Notes under the pieces: model-generated
Database searches by the model: none
Told to the model about the DNA's origin: nothing
Seen by the model: only the letters and a program-made list of their open reading frames with translations
Assembly (NCBI RefSeq): GCF_002799245.1
Contig: NZ_NEQV01000002.1
Coordinates: 744,001 to 808,000 of the forward strand
Length of the DNA stretch: 64,000 nt
Reading direction: 5' to 3'
DNA from: Stenotrophomonas maltophilia
GTDB taxonomy: Bacteria; Pseudomonadota; Gammaproteobacteria; Xanthomonadales; Xanthomonadaceae
Shown here: positions 1-8,735 of the stretch, in pieces
Layout: each line of letters starts with the position of its first letter
How positions within the stretch are numbered: position 1 is the stretch's first letter
Program-made: the position numbers and the translations under genes

Positions 1-51
1 AAGGCTCGCCAGTGCGGGAAGGCGGGCGGGGCGTTGGACCGATGCACTCAT
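1..51 (-). CDS. 5' end of a third gene of the envelope-modification operon, cut by the window edge
   Basis: An ATG at 51 on the minus strand overlaps the stop codon of the PAP2 gene in an ATGA arrangement. It opens a frame without stops to the left edge, giving the 17 residues MSASVQRPARLPALASL. The tight overlap says it is translated with the PAP2 and ArnT-like genes upstream. Seventeen residues cannot identify a family. A basic, hydrophobic start in a cluster of lipid A-type modification genes would fit a membrane enzyme such as a phosphoethanolamine transferase, but that is a guess from context only. Confidence 0.55.
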   Translation of the reverse strand, partial: MSASVQRPARLPALASL

Positions 52-800
52 GCGTTTGCCTCCTGGCGGTTGGGACGGTCCAGCTGACGGCGGATCAGGA
101 CATACAGGCCGAGCGAAAGCAGCCAACATATCAATGCAGTGGCAACGTCATGCGAAAGGAAATGCGCGCCCCGAAGCTGCTGGCTGATGCCGAACACCAG
201 GCCGGTGCCAAGGCCGATCCACAACCCGGCCCAACGCCAGGATGGACGCCACAGCAGGGCGAAATAGTACAGGCACAGCCAGGCGTAGCCAGCGCTGGCG
301 TGGCCAGCCGGGAAGCAGGCACGCGGCGCCATGCCGTCAGGGCGCAGCGTGAACAACCCGATGAAGGGCTCGTGGCCACCGTAGCGCAGCAGATCCCACG
401 GGCATTCCATCGGCACCAGCGCCTTCAGCAGGGAGATCACACCGGTACCTAGCGCCATGGCAATTACGACATAAAGCAGCGCCCATCGCAGGGTGCGATC
501 GCGTCCCTTGCGCCAGTGGTGGAAGCACAGCAGGATCGCCACCAGCGCCGCTGCCGTGCTCAGCCATTTGCCTGCCTTGTGCACCACGGTGCGGGTGACC
601 CAGGCGTCCTGCAACGCCCAATGGCCGCCTTCAAGGCGGAACAGGTGATCGGCCACCCATTGGTCGCCGCCGAAACCCATCAGCAGCGTGAACACGGGCA
701 GACCGATTGCAACAGGCAGCCAGAGGTGAGTTACGGCAAATTTTGACGCCAGTGGCGATGTTGCAAGCGGCGCTACCGAATCAATGGGACGAACGGGCAT
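48..800 (-). CDS. PAP2-family membrane phosphatase
   Basis: A 250-residue inner-membrane protein with about six hydrophobic segments. PAP2 phosphatases remove phosphate from lipid substrates such as undecaprenyl pyrophosphate, phosphatidylglycerol phosphate or lipid A at the periplasmic face. The three phosphatase motifs are visible: K126-x6-CP (the usual motif is K-x6-RP, so the arginine is replaced by cysteine), FPAGH at 163-167, and R210-GAHFLSHD at 210-218. The gene follows the ArnT-like gene on the same strand (111-297 bp gap, depending on what is counted as leader) and overlaps the next gene by ATGA. With the ArnT-like enzyme and the divergent two-component system it suggests remodelling of lipid A or lipid carriers. 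The exact substrate cannot be read from sequence. No strong ribosome binding site is seen before the ATG at 800. Confidence 0.85.
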   Translation of the reverse strand: MPVRPIDSVAPLATSPLASKFAVTHLWLPVAIGLPVFTLLMGFGGDQWVADHLFRLEGGHWALQDAWVTRTVVHKAGKWLSTAAALVAILLCFHHWRKGRDRTLRWALLYVVIAMALGTGVISLLKALVPMECPWDLLRYGGHEPFIGLFTLRPDGMAPRACFPAGHASAGYAWLCLYYFALLWRPSWRWAGLWIGLGTGLVFGISQQLRGAHFLSHDVATALICWLLSLGLYVLIRRQLDRPNRQEANA

Positions 801-911
801 GCTGGGAAGGGGCGGTTCGGGAATCCGCAGTCATGCTCGTCACCTGGATGTCGGAGAAGGGTCGGACGCTCGTTCGCGCCGGGTTAATGATTCCCCAGCG
901 CGTGTCAACGT

Positions 912-2615
912 TCAGTCTTCTTCGGCGGTCGAGCCGGCCCGTTCGGCGTGGCATTGCGGGTCCCAGGCCGTACCGGGAAGCAGTTGCCAACGATTCCTGT
1001 TGGCAATGCCGATGTCGATCACCTTGGCCGGGTCCACGCAGGGGCTCATCGCATCGTCCAGCACCAGCAGCCAGCGCTTCTCCGGTGCTTCGGCCAACCA
1101 CGGGCCGGCGTCATGCCACTGCTCGGCCCAGGGGCGCTTGAAGCCGAACTCGCGCACCGGCCGGTCGGCCTGCAGCAGGTTCTGTTCGCGCCAGGCGACC
1201 AGCGCAAGCTCCGCGTCCGGTCCGATCCGCGCGCCCACCCGGCGCATCACCGCCGACGCCGACGCGTACGGATCCAGCGCCGGGATCAGCACCAGGCCGT
1301 AGAGCATCCACAGCATGCCGTGGGTCAGCAGCACCAGCGTTGCGGCACGGCGCACCCGCAGCCACACGATCAGCGTGGCCAGGGCAATGGCAAAGGTCAG
1401 CAGGCCATCCCCCAGCACCGGCAGCAGCGAGTCGGGCATCGCCCGTCGTTCCAGCTGTGCCACGGCCCACGGATGCTCGGTCATCAGCATCACGCCGAGC
1501 ACGCCGGTGGCCAGCATCAGCACCACGCTGTAGCCGAACAGGTAGCGCCGCACGCACAGCCTGCGCAGCAGGCCCGGCAGCAACGGCGCCACTGCCAGCG
1601 CCATCGCCGGCAGCATCGGCAGCACATAGACCTCGCGCTTGCCCGGGCTGGCACTGAAGAACACCAGCACCAGCAGCGCCCAGCCCAGCAGCAGCCACTG
1701 CCTGCGGTCGACACGGCGGATGCGGCGCCACCACGGCTTGAACAGCATCGGCAGCAGCAGGCTGCCCGGCAGCCACAGGGTCAGAATCACCTGCAGGTAG
1801 TACCAGACCGGTTGGCGGTGGTGCCAGGCGTTGGCATAGCGGGTGCCGGTCTGCTTGAACAGCAGTTCGTGGGCATAGGACTGCAGCGCTGCACTGGGCT
1901 CATGCAGCAGTGCCCAGCCCAGTGGGGCAAGCCAGACCGCCACGCCCAGCAGGAAGGCCGGGATCAGCCACAGCAGCGTTGCCGGGTGCGGGCCGTCCAC
2001 GCTGCGCCTGCGGCGACGCTGGTACAGCCACCAGCCGAACCACGGCAGCACCATCAGCAGCGGCAGGAAACCCACGCCTTTGGTCACCGTGCCGAGGCCG
2101 GCGGCGAAACCTGCCAGCCACAGTGCGGGCAGGTTGCGGCGCTCGCACAGGTGACGCATCAGGCCCCACAGGGCCACCGTGGTCATGCCGACCAGCACCA
2201 TGTCGATCTGTGCGCGCTTGGCCATCAGGCCGAACTGCAGGGTGCAGAACAGCGCGGCCAGGGCGTACAGCGAATGCCGGGGTGACCACAGCCTGCGCGC
2301 CAGGTCCGAGACCAGCCACAGGCTGAGCAGGGCACCCAGCAGCGACGGCAGCAGGAACGACCACTGCCAGCTGCCGACGATCTCGTAGGCCGCCGCCTGC
2401 AGCCACATGAAGACCGGCGGCTTTTCCGCGTACAGCTCCACGCCCCGGTGCGGCAGCAGCCATTCCCCGCTTTCGACCATGGTGCGGGCCGCCAGCACGA
2501 AGCGCGGCTCGTCCGGCGGCTGCGGTTGGCGCAGGCCGATACCGGCCGCCAATGCAGCGATGATCAGCAGCCACAACAGGGGCAGGCGCCAATGACGGGG
2601 CAGGGCTACGGGCAC
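912..2615 (-). CDS. ArnT/PMT-like glycosyltransferase (GT39/GT83-type membrane protein)
   Basis: A polytopic membrane protein of 567 residues (576 if the GTG at 2642 is used). This family transfers a sugar from a polyprenyl-phosphate donor to lipid A or protein at the periplasmic face. The N-terminus has a first membrane helix followed by an acidic loop, PPDEPRFVLAARTMVESG, and then the EKPPVFMWLQA motif. Both are typical of ArnT-like enzymes, whose acidic residues bind metal or donor. About ten more membrane helices follow, with a soluble C-terminal domain. I chose the GTG at 2615 because CCGGAG lies six bases upstream; the longer GTG start at 2642 has no good site. It heads the operon with the PAP2 gene and diverges from a two-component system. 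No other arn genes are present, so the donor need not be aminoarabinose. Confidence 0.8.
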   Translation of the reverse strand: MPVALPRHWRLPLLWLLIIAALAAGIGLRQPQPPDEPRFVLAARTMVESGEWLLPHRGVELYAEKPPVFMWLQAAAYEIVGSWQWSFLLPSLLGALLSLWLVSDLARRLWSPRHSLYALAALFCTLQFGLMAKRAQIDMVLVGMTTVALWGLMRHLCERRNLPALWLAGFAAGLGTVTKGVGFLPLLMVLPWFGWWLYQRRRRRSVDGPHPATLLWLIPAFLLGVAVWLAPLGWALLHEPSAALQSYAHELLFKQTGTRYANAWHHRQPVWYYLQVILTLWLPGSLLLPMLFKPWWRRIRRVDRRQWLLLGWALLVLVFFSASPGKREVYVLPMLPAMALAVAPLLPGLLRRLCVRRYLFGYSVVLMLATGVLGVMLMTEHPWAVAQLERRAMPDSLLPVLGDGLLTFAIALATLIVWLRVRRAATLVLLTHGMLWMLYGLVLIPALDPYASASAVMRRVGARIGPDAELALVAWREQNLLQADRPVREFGFKRPWAEQWHDAGPWLAEAPEKRWLLVLDDAMSPCVDPAKVIDIGIANRNRWQLLPGTAWDPQCHAERAGSTAEED

Positions 2616-2696
2616 GGCAGGCTCCGGGAGCAAAACGGCCACTCTGAGGTGGCAGGGGTAGGAAAGGCGTCGGAGCGGGCGCAGGGCGACCGCATT

Positions 2697-2722
2697 CCGA
2701 CATGGTCGGCGCTACCATGGTA
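2697..2722. promoter_or_regulatory. Inverted repeats in the divergent promoter region
   Basis: The gap between the ArnT-like gene and the response regulator contains a short hairpin CCGAC-ATG-GTCGG (2697-2709) and, four bases on, the perfect palindrome TACCATGGTA (2713-2722). Either could be an operator for the divergent pair. I could not recognise a ColR, PmrA or PhoP box here, so this is only a positional suggestion. Confidence 0.25.
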
Positions 2723-2746
2723 CGAACTTCCGTGGATCTTTCGTGC

Positions 2747-3460
2747 ATGCGTCTGTTGGTGATCGAGGACAACCGCCAGCTGGTGGCCAACCTGTTCGAC
2801 TATTTCGAGTCGCGTGGGCACGTGCTCGACGTGGCCCCGGATGGCATCACCGGCCTGCACCTGGCTGGCAGCCACCCTTACGATGCGGTGATCCTGGACT
2901 GGATGCTGCCGCGCATGGAGGGGCCGGAGGTGCTGCGTCGCCTGCGCGCCGAACACGCGTCGGAGGTGCCGGTGATCATGCTGACCGCGCGTGACGAGCT
3001 GCCGGACAAGATCGCAGGCTTCCGCGCCGGCGCCGACGACTACCTGACCAAGCCGTTCGCCCTGCCTGAGCTGGAAGTGCGGCTGGAGGCGCTGCTGCTG
3101 CGTGCGCAGGGCCGCAATCCTCGCAAGCGCCTGCAGGTTGGCGACCTGGTACTGGACCTGGCAACCCTGGAGGCCCAGCGCGGCAGCCAGGTGCTGCACC
3201 TGTACCCGGCCTGCCGCAAGCTGCTGGAAGTGCTGATGCGCGCCAGCCCGGGGGCGGTGACCCGTCAGCAGCTGGAGTTCGCCCTGTGGGGCGACGAACC
3301 ACCTGATGGCGACCTGCTGCGCTCGCACGTCTACGAGCTGCGCCGCAGCGTTGATGGCCCCTTCGCCGACAAGCTGATCCACACCCTGCCGCGGGTTGGT
3401 TATCGACTGGCGGTGACCGCGGCCAGCGCCGCAGGCAAGGACGATGATGAAGGCGCGTAA
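2747..3460 (+). CDS. OmpR-family response regulator (ColR/PmrA/QseB type)
   Basis: A 237-residue DNA-binding response regulator. The receiver domain (about 1-115) shows the acidic pair IEDN near residue 7, the phosphorylation site D51 in VILDWMLP, the conserved LTARDE segment and the KPF lysine. The C-terminal half is a winged-helix domain ending in HTLPRVGYRL, which is typical of the OmpR/PhoB class. The start MRLLVIEDN at 2747 was chosen because homologues begin at this motif; an in-frame ATG at 2702 would add 15 unlikely residues. It overlaps the sensor kinase gene by 17 bp, so the two are co-transcribed. Its position opposite the ArnT-like and PAP2 genes suggests that it controls them, as PmrA or ColR does elsewhere. 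The choice between those names is not settled by sequence. Confidence 0.88.
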   Translation: MRLLVIEDNRQLVANLFDYFESRGHVLDVAPDGITGLHLAGSHPYDAVILDWMLPRMEGPEVLRRLRAEHASEVPVIMLTARDELPDKIAGFRAGADDYLTKPFALPELEVRLEALLLRAQGRNPRKRLQVGDLVLDLATLEAQRGSQVLHLYPACRKLLEVLMRASPGAVTRQQLEFALWGDEPPDGDLLRSHVYELRRSVDGPFADKLIHTLPRVGYRLAVTAASAAGKDDDEGA

Positions 3461-4733
3461 GCCGGGCCCGCTGTACCGGCGCGTGGTGTGGTGGTTGCTG
3501 GGCTATCTGGCCCTGCTGTCGATCGCCGTGTTCAGCGTCGGCAACTACGTGCATGAACACGCCGAGCATGCCGCCTGGCGCGCGCTGCTCAATTCCGAAC
3601 TGGACAGCATTGTCGACCACACCGAGCACGAGCCGCATTACCGCTGGCAGGATTCGGACACGCTCAGCCTGTTCCGCTTCGACGAGGGCAACATGCCCGA
3701 GAGCGTGCGCACGCTGCATCCTGGGCTGCATGATGGCGTACCGATCAAGGATCGGCAGACCGCAGTGATGGTGCGCGATACCGGCTCGATGGGGCGGGTG
3801 GCGCTGGCGCTGGACATCTCCGACTTCCATGACCTGGAGCAGTTCGCCACGCGTTGGGTGATGCTGGCCGGGGTGATCATGATCTTCGTCACCGTGCTGA
3901 TGGCGTCCTTCGGCATGGAGCGCATGGTGCGCCCGTTGAGCCTGCTGGCACAGCACATCGGCGCGTTGCGGCCGGGCGTGCAGGGCCAGCGTATCGAGGT
4001 CGACCCGCGCGGCAGTTCCGAGCTGCACACCATCGCCGATGCGTTGAACGACTACCTGGACCGCAACGAGCAGTTCGTCGAGCGCGAGCGGGTCTTCATC
4101 AGTACCGCCAGCCATGAACTGCGCACGCCGATCGCGGTGATGACCGGTGCGGCCGAACTGGCGCTGGAGCAACCCGGCCTGCCAGAACGTGCCCGCCAGC
4201 AGATGCAGCGGGTCCTGCGCACGGCACAGAGCGTGGAACAGCTGATCGAGCTGCTGCTGGTGCTGGCGCGTGATCCGGCCCGCCTGGCCGCGCGTGCCGA
4301 GCGCATCGCACTGGACCAGCTGCTGCCGGAGATCGTCGACGACCATCGCCACCTGCTCGGTGACAAGGACCTGAGCATCGGCATCCAGGCCGCAGCGGTG
4401 GATATCGTCGCGCCGCTGGCGGTGGTGCAGGCGGCAATCGGCAACCTGCTGCGCAATGCCATCGAGAACAGCGGCCGCGGCCATATCGAGCTGCAGCTGA
4501 GTTCGTCGGCGGTGCTGACCCTGCAGGACCCGGGACATGGCATGAGCCCGGAGGAGATCGCCGCGATCCACGCCCGCATGGCGCGGGGTGAGCGCGCGGA
4601 TCGTGGCGGCGGCATCGGCCTGGACCTGATCGCGCGGCTGTGTGAACACCTGGGCTGGACACTGCAGCTGCAGCCCTGCGAACCGCGCGGGACACGCGTC
4701 ACCCTGGACTTCGGCGCCTCGCGCCCGGCGTGA
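3444..4733 (+). CDS. Membrane sensor histidine kinase paired with the upstream regulator
   Basis: A 429-residue inner-membrane sensor that phosphorylates the response regulator encoded just upstream. A first membrane helix (about 15-35) is followed by a short, acidic and histidine-rich periplasmic region with DHTEHEPHYRW and ExxE-like clusters. A second helix lies at about 135-155, then a HAMP linker, a dimerisation domain with the phospho-acceptor H224 in ASHELRTPIAV, and an ATPase domain with an N box (LLRNAIENS), DPGHGMS and a GGGIGLDL G box. The acidic, His-rich sensor region would fit metal or cationic peptide sensing, as in ColS or PmrB, but this is inference. The gene ends 65 bp before a strong terminator, so the operon has just two genes. 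Confidence 0.88.
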   Translation: MMKARKPGPLYRRVVWWLLGYLALLSIAVFSVGNYVHEHAEHAAWRALLNSELDSIVDHTEHEPHYRWQDSDTLSLFRFDEGNMPESVRTLHPGLHDGVPIKDRQTAVMVRDTGSMGRVALALDISDFHDLEQFATRWVMLAGVIMIFVTVLMASFGMERMVRPLSLLAQHIGALRPGVQGQRIEVDPRGSSELHTIADALNDYLDRNEQFVERERVFISTASHELRTPIAVMTGAAELALEQPGLPERARQQMQRVLRTAQSVEQLIELLLVLARDPARLAARAERIALDQLLPEIVDDHRHLLGDKDLSIGIQAAAVDIVAPLAVVQAAIGNLLRNAIENSGRGHIELQLSSSAVLTLQDPGHGMSPEEIAAIHARMARGERADRGGGIGLDLIARLCEHLGWTLQLQPCEPRGTRVTLDFGASRPA

Positions 4734-4798
4734 CCGGCATCCCAACCTGCTCCGCGCTGCGGCATGACCCGGCGTGAAGACAGTGTTAATCTCGACCT

Positions 4799-4825
4799 GC
4801 GCCGCTTTACGCGGCGCTTTTTTTT
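4799..4825 (+). terminator. Rho-independent terminator of the two-component operon
   Basis: A perfect 7-bp GC stem GCGCCGC / GCGGCGC with a TTTAC loop is followed directly by eight T residues. It lies 65 bp after the kinase stop and 30 bp before the next gene, so it separates the two transcription units. Confidence 0.9.
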
Positions 4826-4854
4826 CCCCGCTCTTTCGATCGACAGAGGATCCC

Positions 4855-6105
4855 ATGCCGACCGAACCCGCTACTGCCCTGATCAGCAACGATATCGTTG
4901 GACTGGGCCTGATTGCCGCCACCCTGGCCCTGATCTTCTGGGCCGCCAGTGGTCCGACCCCGTTGTTGAAGAAGATCTTCGCCTGGGTACCGGCACTGCT
5001 GCTGTGCTACTTCATCCCCGCCATCTACAACACCGCCGGTGTCATCGATGGCCACAACACCTCGCTGTACAACCCGGTCGCGCGCGACGTGCTGCTGCCG
5101 GCCGCGCTGGTCCTGCTGACGCTGTCGATCGACCTCAAGGGCGTCATCAAGCTTGGCCCGAAACTGCTGCTCGTGTTCTGTGCCGGTACCGCCGGCATCA
5201 TGCTCGGCGCCATCGTCTCGTTCCAGCTGATGAAGCTGATCCACCCGGAAACCGTGGCCGGTGATACCTGGGCTGGCATGGCGGCATTGGCGGGCAGCTG
5301 GATCGGCGGCGGCGCCAACATGGTCGCGATGCGCGAAGTGTTCGGCACCGATGCCACCACCTTTGGCCAGTTCGCGGTGGTCGACGTGGCCTGCGCCAGC
5401 CTGTGGATGGCGATCCTGCTGTTCCTGGCCAACCGCGCGCAGCAGATCGACACCCGCAATGGTGCCGATACCCGTGCCATCGACGAGATGAAGGCGCGCA
5501 TCAGTGCCTACGAGGCACAGAACGCACGCATTCCCAGCATGACCGACCTGATGGTGATCGTCGGCGTGGCGCTGGGCGGCGTCGGCCTGGCCCATGCCAT
5601 CGCCGCGCCACTGTCAGGATGGTTCAAGGCCAATGTCAGCTGGGCCAGCCAGTTCAGCCTGGACAGCCAGTTCGTGTGGGTGATCCTGCTGTCCACCGCG
5701 ATGGGCCTGGGCCTGAGCTTCACCCGCGCACGCCGGCTGGAAGCCGCAGGTGCCTCGCGGCTGGGTACCGTGTTCCTGTACTTCCTGATCGCCTGCATCG
5801 GCATGCAGATGAACCTGCTCTCGCTGCTGGATCGTCCGTGGCTGTTCCTGCTGGGGGCGATCTGGATGGCCACCCACGTGCTGGTGCTGTGGGTGGTGGC
5901 CAAGCTGCTGCGCGCACCGCTGTTCTTCTTCGCGATCGGTTCGCAGGGCAACATCGGCGCCGCGGCTTCGGCGCCCGTGGTCGCGGCGGCCTTCCATCCG
6001 ACGCTGGCCCCGGTGGGCGTGCTGCTGGGTACGGTGGGCTATGCCACCGGCACCGGGCTGGCCTATGTCACCGGCCTGATCCTGAAGTGGATGGCCAACG
6101 CCTGA
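4855..6105 (+). CDS. DUF819 family (YjcL-like) membrane protein
   Basis: A 416-residue polytopic membrane protein with about ten to twelve hydrophobic segments. It matches the DUF819 family, whose B. subtilis member is YjcL; the family looks like a secondary transporter but its substrate is not established. Glycine-rich membrane segments such as GSWIGGGANMVAMREVFG and QGNIGAAASAPVVAAAF near the end are characteristic. The start MPTEPATAL at 4855 has AGAGGA seven bases upstream. Longer in-frame starts would run through the preceding terminator. It is transcribed alone and is followed within 2 bp of its stop by a large palindrome that can serve as its terminator. Confidence 0.85.
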   Translation: MPTEPATALISNDIVGLGLIAATLALIFWAASGPTPLLKKIFAWVPALLLCYFIPAIYNTAGVIDGHNTSLYNPVARDVLLPAALVLLTLSIDLKGVIKLGPKLLLVFCAGTAGIMLGAIVSFQLMKLIHPETVAGDTWAGMAALAGSWIGGGANMVAMREVFGTDATTFGQFAVVDVACASLWMAILLFLANRAQQIDTRNGADTRAIDEMKARISAYEAQNARIPSMTDLMVIVGVALGGVGLAHAIAAPLSGWFKANVSWASQFSLDSQFVWVILLSTAMGLGLSFTRARRLEAAGASRLGTVFLYFLIACIGMQMNLLSLLDRPWLFLLGAIWMATHVLVLWVVAKLLRAPLFFFAIGSQGNIGAAASAPVVAAAFHPTLAPVGVLLGTVGYATGTGLAYVTGLILKWMANA

Positions 6106-6107
6106 AG

Positions 6108-6175
6108 AAAAAGGGGACGGAGGGGATTAAGTCGTTTATGGCACAAACGACTTAATCCCCTCCGTCCCCTTTTTT
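6108..6175. repeat. Palindromic repeat family A, copy 1 (67 bp, perfect arms)
   Basis: Perfect 30-base arms flank a 7-base loop (ATGGCAC). The left arm begins AAAAAGGGGACGGAGGGG and the right arm ends CCCCTCCGTCCCCTTTTTT. Because it ends in a T run on either strand it can terminate transcription of both convergent neighbours (DUF819 gene and ybdD). Related copies are at 26551, 27363 and 45297. Copy 4 differs from this one at a single loop base. Confidence 0.95.
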
Positions 6176-6214
6176 CGGGAGGGGGCGGGCTGCGCGCCCG
6201 GCCCCCTTCCTGGC

Positions 6215-6439
6215 TCAGCAGCAACGACCACCGTTGCGTCCGCCGTAGCGTGCTTCCTGGCGTTCGCGGAAGAACGTCTTGTAGTCCATCGGCTCCTGGT
6301 CCGGATGCTTTTCCAGCATGTGCCGGACGTAGTTGTCGTAATCAGGAATGCCACAGCACAGCCGGGCGGTCTGCACCAGGCGCCGCCAGATGCGGCGGTG
6401 TGCCTGGTACTGCCCGGCAGGAACCAGTTGAGTGCTCAT
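6215..6439 (-). CDS. ybdD: YbdD/YjiX family small protein, partner of CstA
   Basis: A 74-residue soluble protein. Members of this family are encoded next to CstA or BtsT carbon-starvation transporters, and in E. coli they are needed for pyruvate uptake through these carriers. The characteristic core [30 protein letters not shown] is visible (CGIPDY about residues 28-33), ending in the usual Arg/Cys-rich tail (GGRNGGRCC). The ATG at 6439 overlaps the cstA stop in an ATGA junction, so the two are translationally coupled. A GTG one codon earlier (6442) is possible. Confidence 0.9.
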   Translation of the reverse strand: MSTQLVPAGQYQAHRRIWRRLVQTARLCCGIPDYDNYVRHMLEKHPDQEPMDYKTFFRERQEARYGGRNGGRCC

Positions 6440-8520
6440 CACAGATCCACCATTTCATGCGGCTTCAGCGCCACGTACGGGGTCTCGCGGTCAGTGCGCT
6501 GCGGATTGCGGCGGGCCGCCAGGATGGTCTTGATCGAATACACCAGCACTGCGCCCACCACCAGCAGGAACAGCGCGGTCAGGCCGGTGTTGACGTAGGC
6601 GTTGACCACGATCTGCTTCATCTGCGCCACCGACTTGGCCGGTGCAGTGATCGTATCGCTGGCGAGGGCAGCCTGGAACTTGTGCGCCTGCGCCAGGAAA
6701 CCCTGCGCCGGGTTGCTGTCGAAGATCTTGATGAAGCCGGCGTAGGTGGTGCAGATCAGCAACCACACCGCCGGTACCGCGGTGACCCACGCGTAGCGGT
6801 CACGCTTCATCTTGAACAGCACCACCGTGCCCAGCATCAGCGCGATGCCGGCCAGCATCTGGTTGGAGATGCCGAACAGCGGCCACAGCGTCTGGATGCC
6901 ACCGAACGGATCGACCACGCCGGTGTAGAGCAGGTAGCCCCACAGCGCCACGCAGCCGGCGGTACCGATGATGTTGGCGGTCCACGACTCGGTTTTCTTC
7001 AGGGCCGGCACGAAGTTGCCCAGCAGGTCCTGCAGCATGAAGCGGCCGGCGCGGGTGCCGGCGTCAACCGCGGTCAGGATGAACAGTGCCTCGAACAGGA
7101 TCGCGAAGTGGTACCAGAACGCCATCATCGCGTCGCTGCCGCTGGGAATCGCTTCATGCAGGATCTGCGCGATGCCCACCGCCAGTGTCGGCGCACCACC
7201 GGCGCGGTGCAGGATGGTCGGCTCGCCGATCGCCGCCGCGGTCGCGGTCAGCTGCTCGGGCGTGATGGTGAAGCCCCAGGTGTTGGTGATGTAGTGCGCC
7301 GCCGAAGCAGCATCGGCACCGATCACCGCTGCCGGGCTGTTCATCGCGAAGTAGATGCCCGGATCAATGATCGAGGCCGCCACCAGTGCCATCACCGCCA
7401 CGAACGATTCCATCAGCATGCCGCCGTAGCCGATGTAGCGCATGTGCGCTTCATTGGCCAGCAGCTTCGGCGTGGTGCCGGAGGAGATCAGTGCGTGGAA
7501 ACCCGACACCGCACCGCAGGCGATGGTGATGAACAGGAACGGGAACATGCCGCCCTTCCACACCGGGCCATCACCGCTGGCGGCGAACTGGGTCAGCGCC
7601 GGCATCTTCAGTTCCGGCATCACCACCAGGATGCCGATGGCCAGCGCGATGATGGTGCCGATCTTGAGGAAGGTCGACAGATAGTCACGCGGGGCCAGCA
7701 GCAGCCACACCGGCAGTACCGATGCGACGAAGCCGTAGCCGATCAGCATCCAGGTGATCTGGGTGCCGGTGAAGGTGAACGCCGGGCCCCACACCGGGTC
7801 GGCGGCGACCTTGCCGCCGTACCAGATCGCGGCCAGCAGCAGGATCAGGCCGACCACCGAGATCTCGCCGATCTTGCCGGGGCGGATGTAGCGCATGTAG
7901 ACGCCCATCAGGATCGCGATGGGCATCGTCGCGATCACCGTGAACATGCCCCACGGGCTTTCGGCCAGCGCCTTGACCACCACCATCGCCAGCACCGCCA
8001 GGATGATGATCATGATCAGGAACGCACCGAACAACGCGATGGTGCCGGGCACCTGGCCCATTTCCTCGCGTACCAGGTCGCCCAGCGAGCGGCCGTTGCG
8101 ACGGCTGGACAGGAACAGCACCATGAAGTCCTGCACCGCACCGGCCAGCGCCACGCCCACCACCAGCCACAGCAGTCCAGGCAGATAGCCCATCTGCGCG
8201 GCCAGGACCGGGCCGACCAGCGGACCGGCGCCGGCGATGGCGGCGAAGTGGTGGCCGAACAACACGTGCTTGTTGGTCGGCACGTAATCCAGGCCATCGT
8301 TGTTGATCACCGCCGGGGTGGCCCGGGTCGGATCCAGCTGCATCACCTTGTTGGCGATGAACAGGCTGTAGAAGCGGTAGGCGACCAGGTACAGCGAAAC
8401 CGCTGCCACCACGATCCACAGTGCGTTGATGTGTTCACCGCGGCGCAGGGCCACCGTGCCCAGACAGAATGCGCCGAGCAGGGCGAGTGCCGCCCAGCCC
8501 AGTTTGGAAAACCCTTTCAT
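6439..8520 (-). CDS. cstA: CstA-type carbon starvation / pyruvate (peptide) transporter
   Basis: A 693-residue inner-membrane carrier with about 16 hydrophobic segments. It has the conserved CstA N-terminal region ([39 protein letters not shown]) near residues 75-110. CstA proteins import pyruvate and, in some bacteria, peptides when preferred carbon runs out. The gene starts with ATG at 8520 and is coupled to ybdD downstream. The 215-bp gap to the divergent pirin gene contains a GTAC-N7-GTAC inverted repeat that may take part in control. In enterobacteria cstA depends on CRP, but I see no CRP site here. Confidence 0.93.
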   Translation of the reverse strand: MKGFSKLGWAALALLGAFCLGTVALRRGEHINALWIVVAAVSLYLVAYRFYSLFIANKVMQLDPTRATPAVINNDGLDYVPTNKHVLFGHHFAAIAGAGPLVGPVLAAQMGYLPGLLWLVVGVALAGAVQDFMVLFLSSRRNGRSLGDLVREEMGQVPGTIALFGAFLIMIIILAVLAMVVVKALAESPWGMFTVIATMPIAILMGVYMRYIRPGKIGEISVVGLILLLAAIWYGGKVAADPVWGPAFTFTGTQITWMLIGYGFVASVLPVWLLLAPRDYLSTFLKIGTIIALAIGILVVMPELKMPALTQFAASGDGPVWKGGMFPFLFITIACGAVSGFHALISSGTTPKLLANEAHMRYIGYGGMLMESFVAVMALVAASIIDPGIYFAMNSPAAVIGADAASAAHYITNTWGFTITPEQLTATAAAIGEPTILHRAGGAPTLAVGIAQILHEAIPSGSDAMMAFWYHFAILFEALFILTAVDAGTRAGRFMLQDLLGNFVPALKKTESWTANIIGTAGCVALWGYLLYTGVVDPFGGIQTLWPLFGISNQMLAGIALMLGTVVLFKMKRDRYAWVTAVPAVWLLICTTYAGFIKIFDSNPAQGFLAQAHKFQAALASDTITAPAKSVAQMKQIVVNAYVNTGLTALFLLVVGAVLVYSIKTILAARRNPQRTDRETPYVALKPHEMVDL

Positions 8521-8602
8521 GAGGTGCTCTCTCCCGGAAAGACAGACAAAGAGTCCCGCGTGGCCTCGACAGGGTCAATTGGCACAGGACGAATCGGCGT
8601 TA

Positions 8603-8617
8603 GTACTTTGGTCGTAC
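8603..8617. promoter_or_regulatory. GTAC-N7-GTAC inverted repeat upstream of cstA
   Basis: The sequence GTACTTTGGTCGTAC lies 83 bp upstream of the cstA start and 119 bp upstream of the pirin start. The two half-sites are self-complementary GTAC boxes. An acetate/pyruvate-responsive LuxR-type regulator (CrbR class) is one candidate binder. I cannot confirm the consensus from memory, so this is a weak call. Confidence 0.25.
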
Positions 8618-8735
8618 AGCGGTTGTGCTGACGTGCAGCGAACATCAGGGATGGAACAATCGGTTGCGGTGCCATCCATTGGCGTACGGCCATGTGGCGT
8701 CCATCTTCAGTGGCATCCATCCAACAGGAGTCGCC

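Noticed and set aside
2616..2746. ColR or PmrA box upstream of the two-component system
   Set aside because: I looked for the known consensus patterns and found no convincing match; only short palindromes without known specificity are present.
6250..8631. Long open frame on the plus strand opposite cstA
   Set aside because: It is antisense to an intact, clearly recognised gene, has low-complexity Arg/His/Gln-rich translation and no family match. High GC makes such shadow frames common here.
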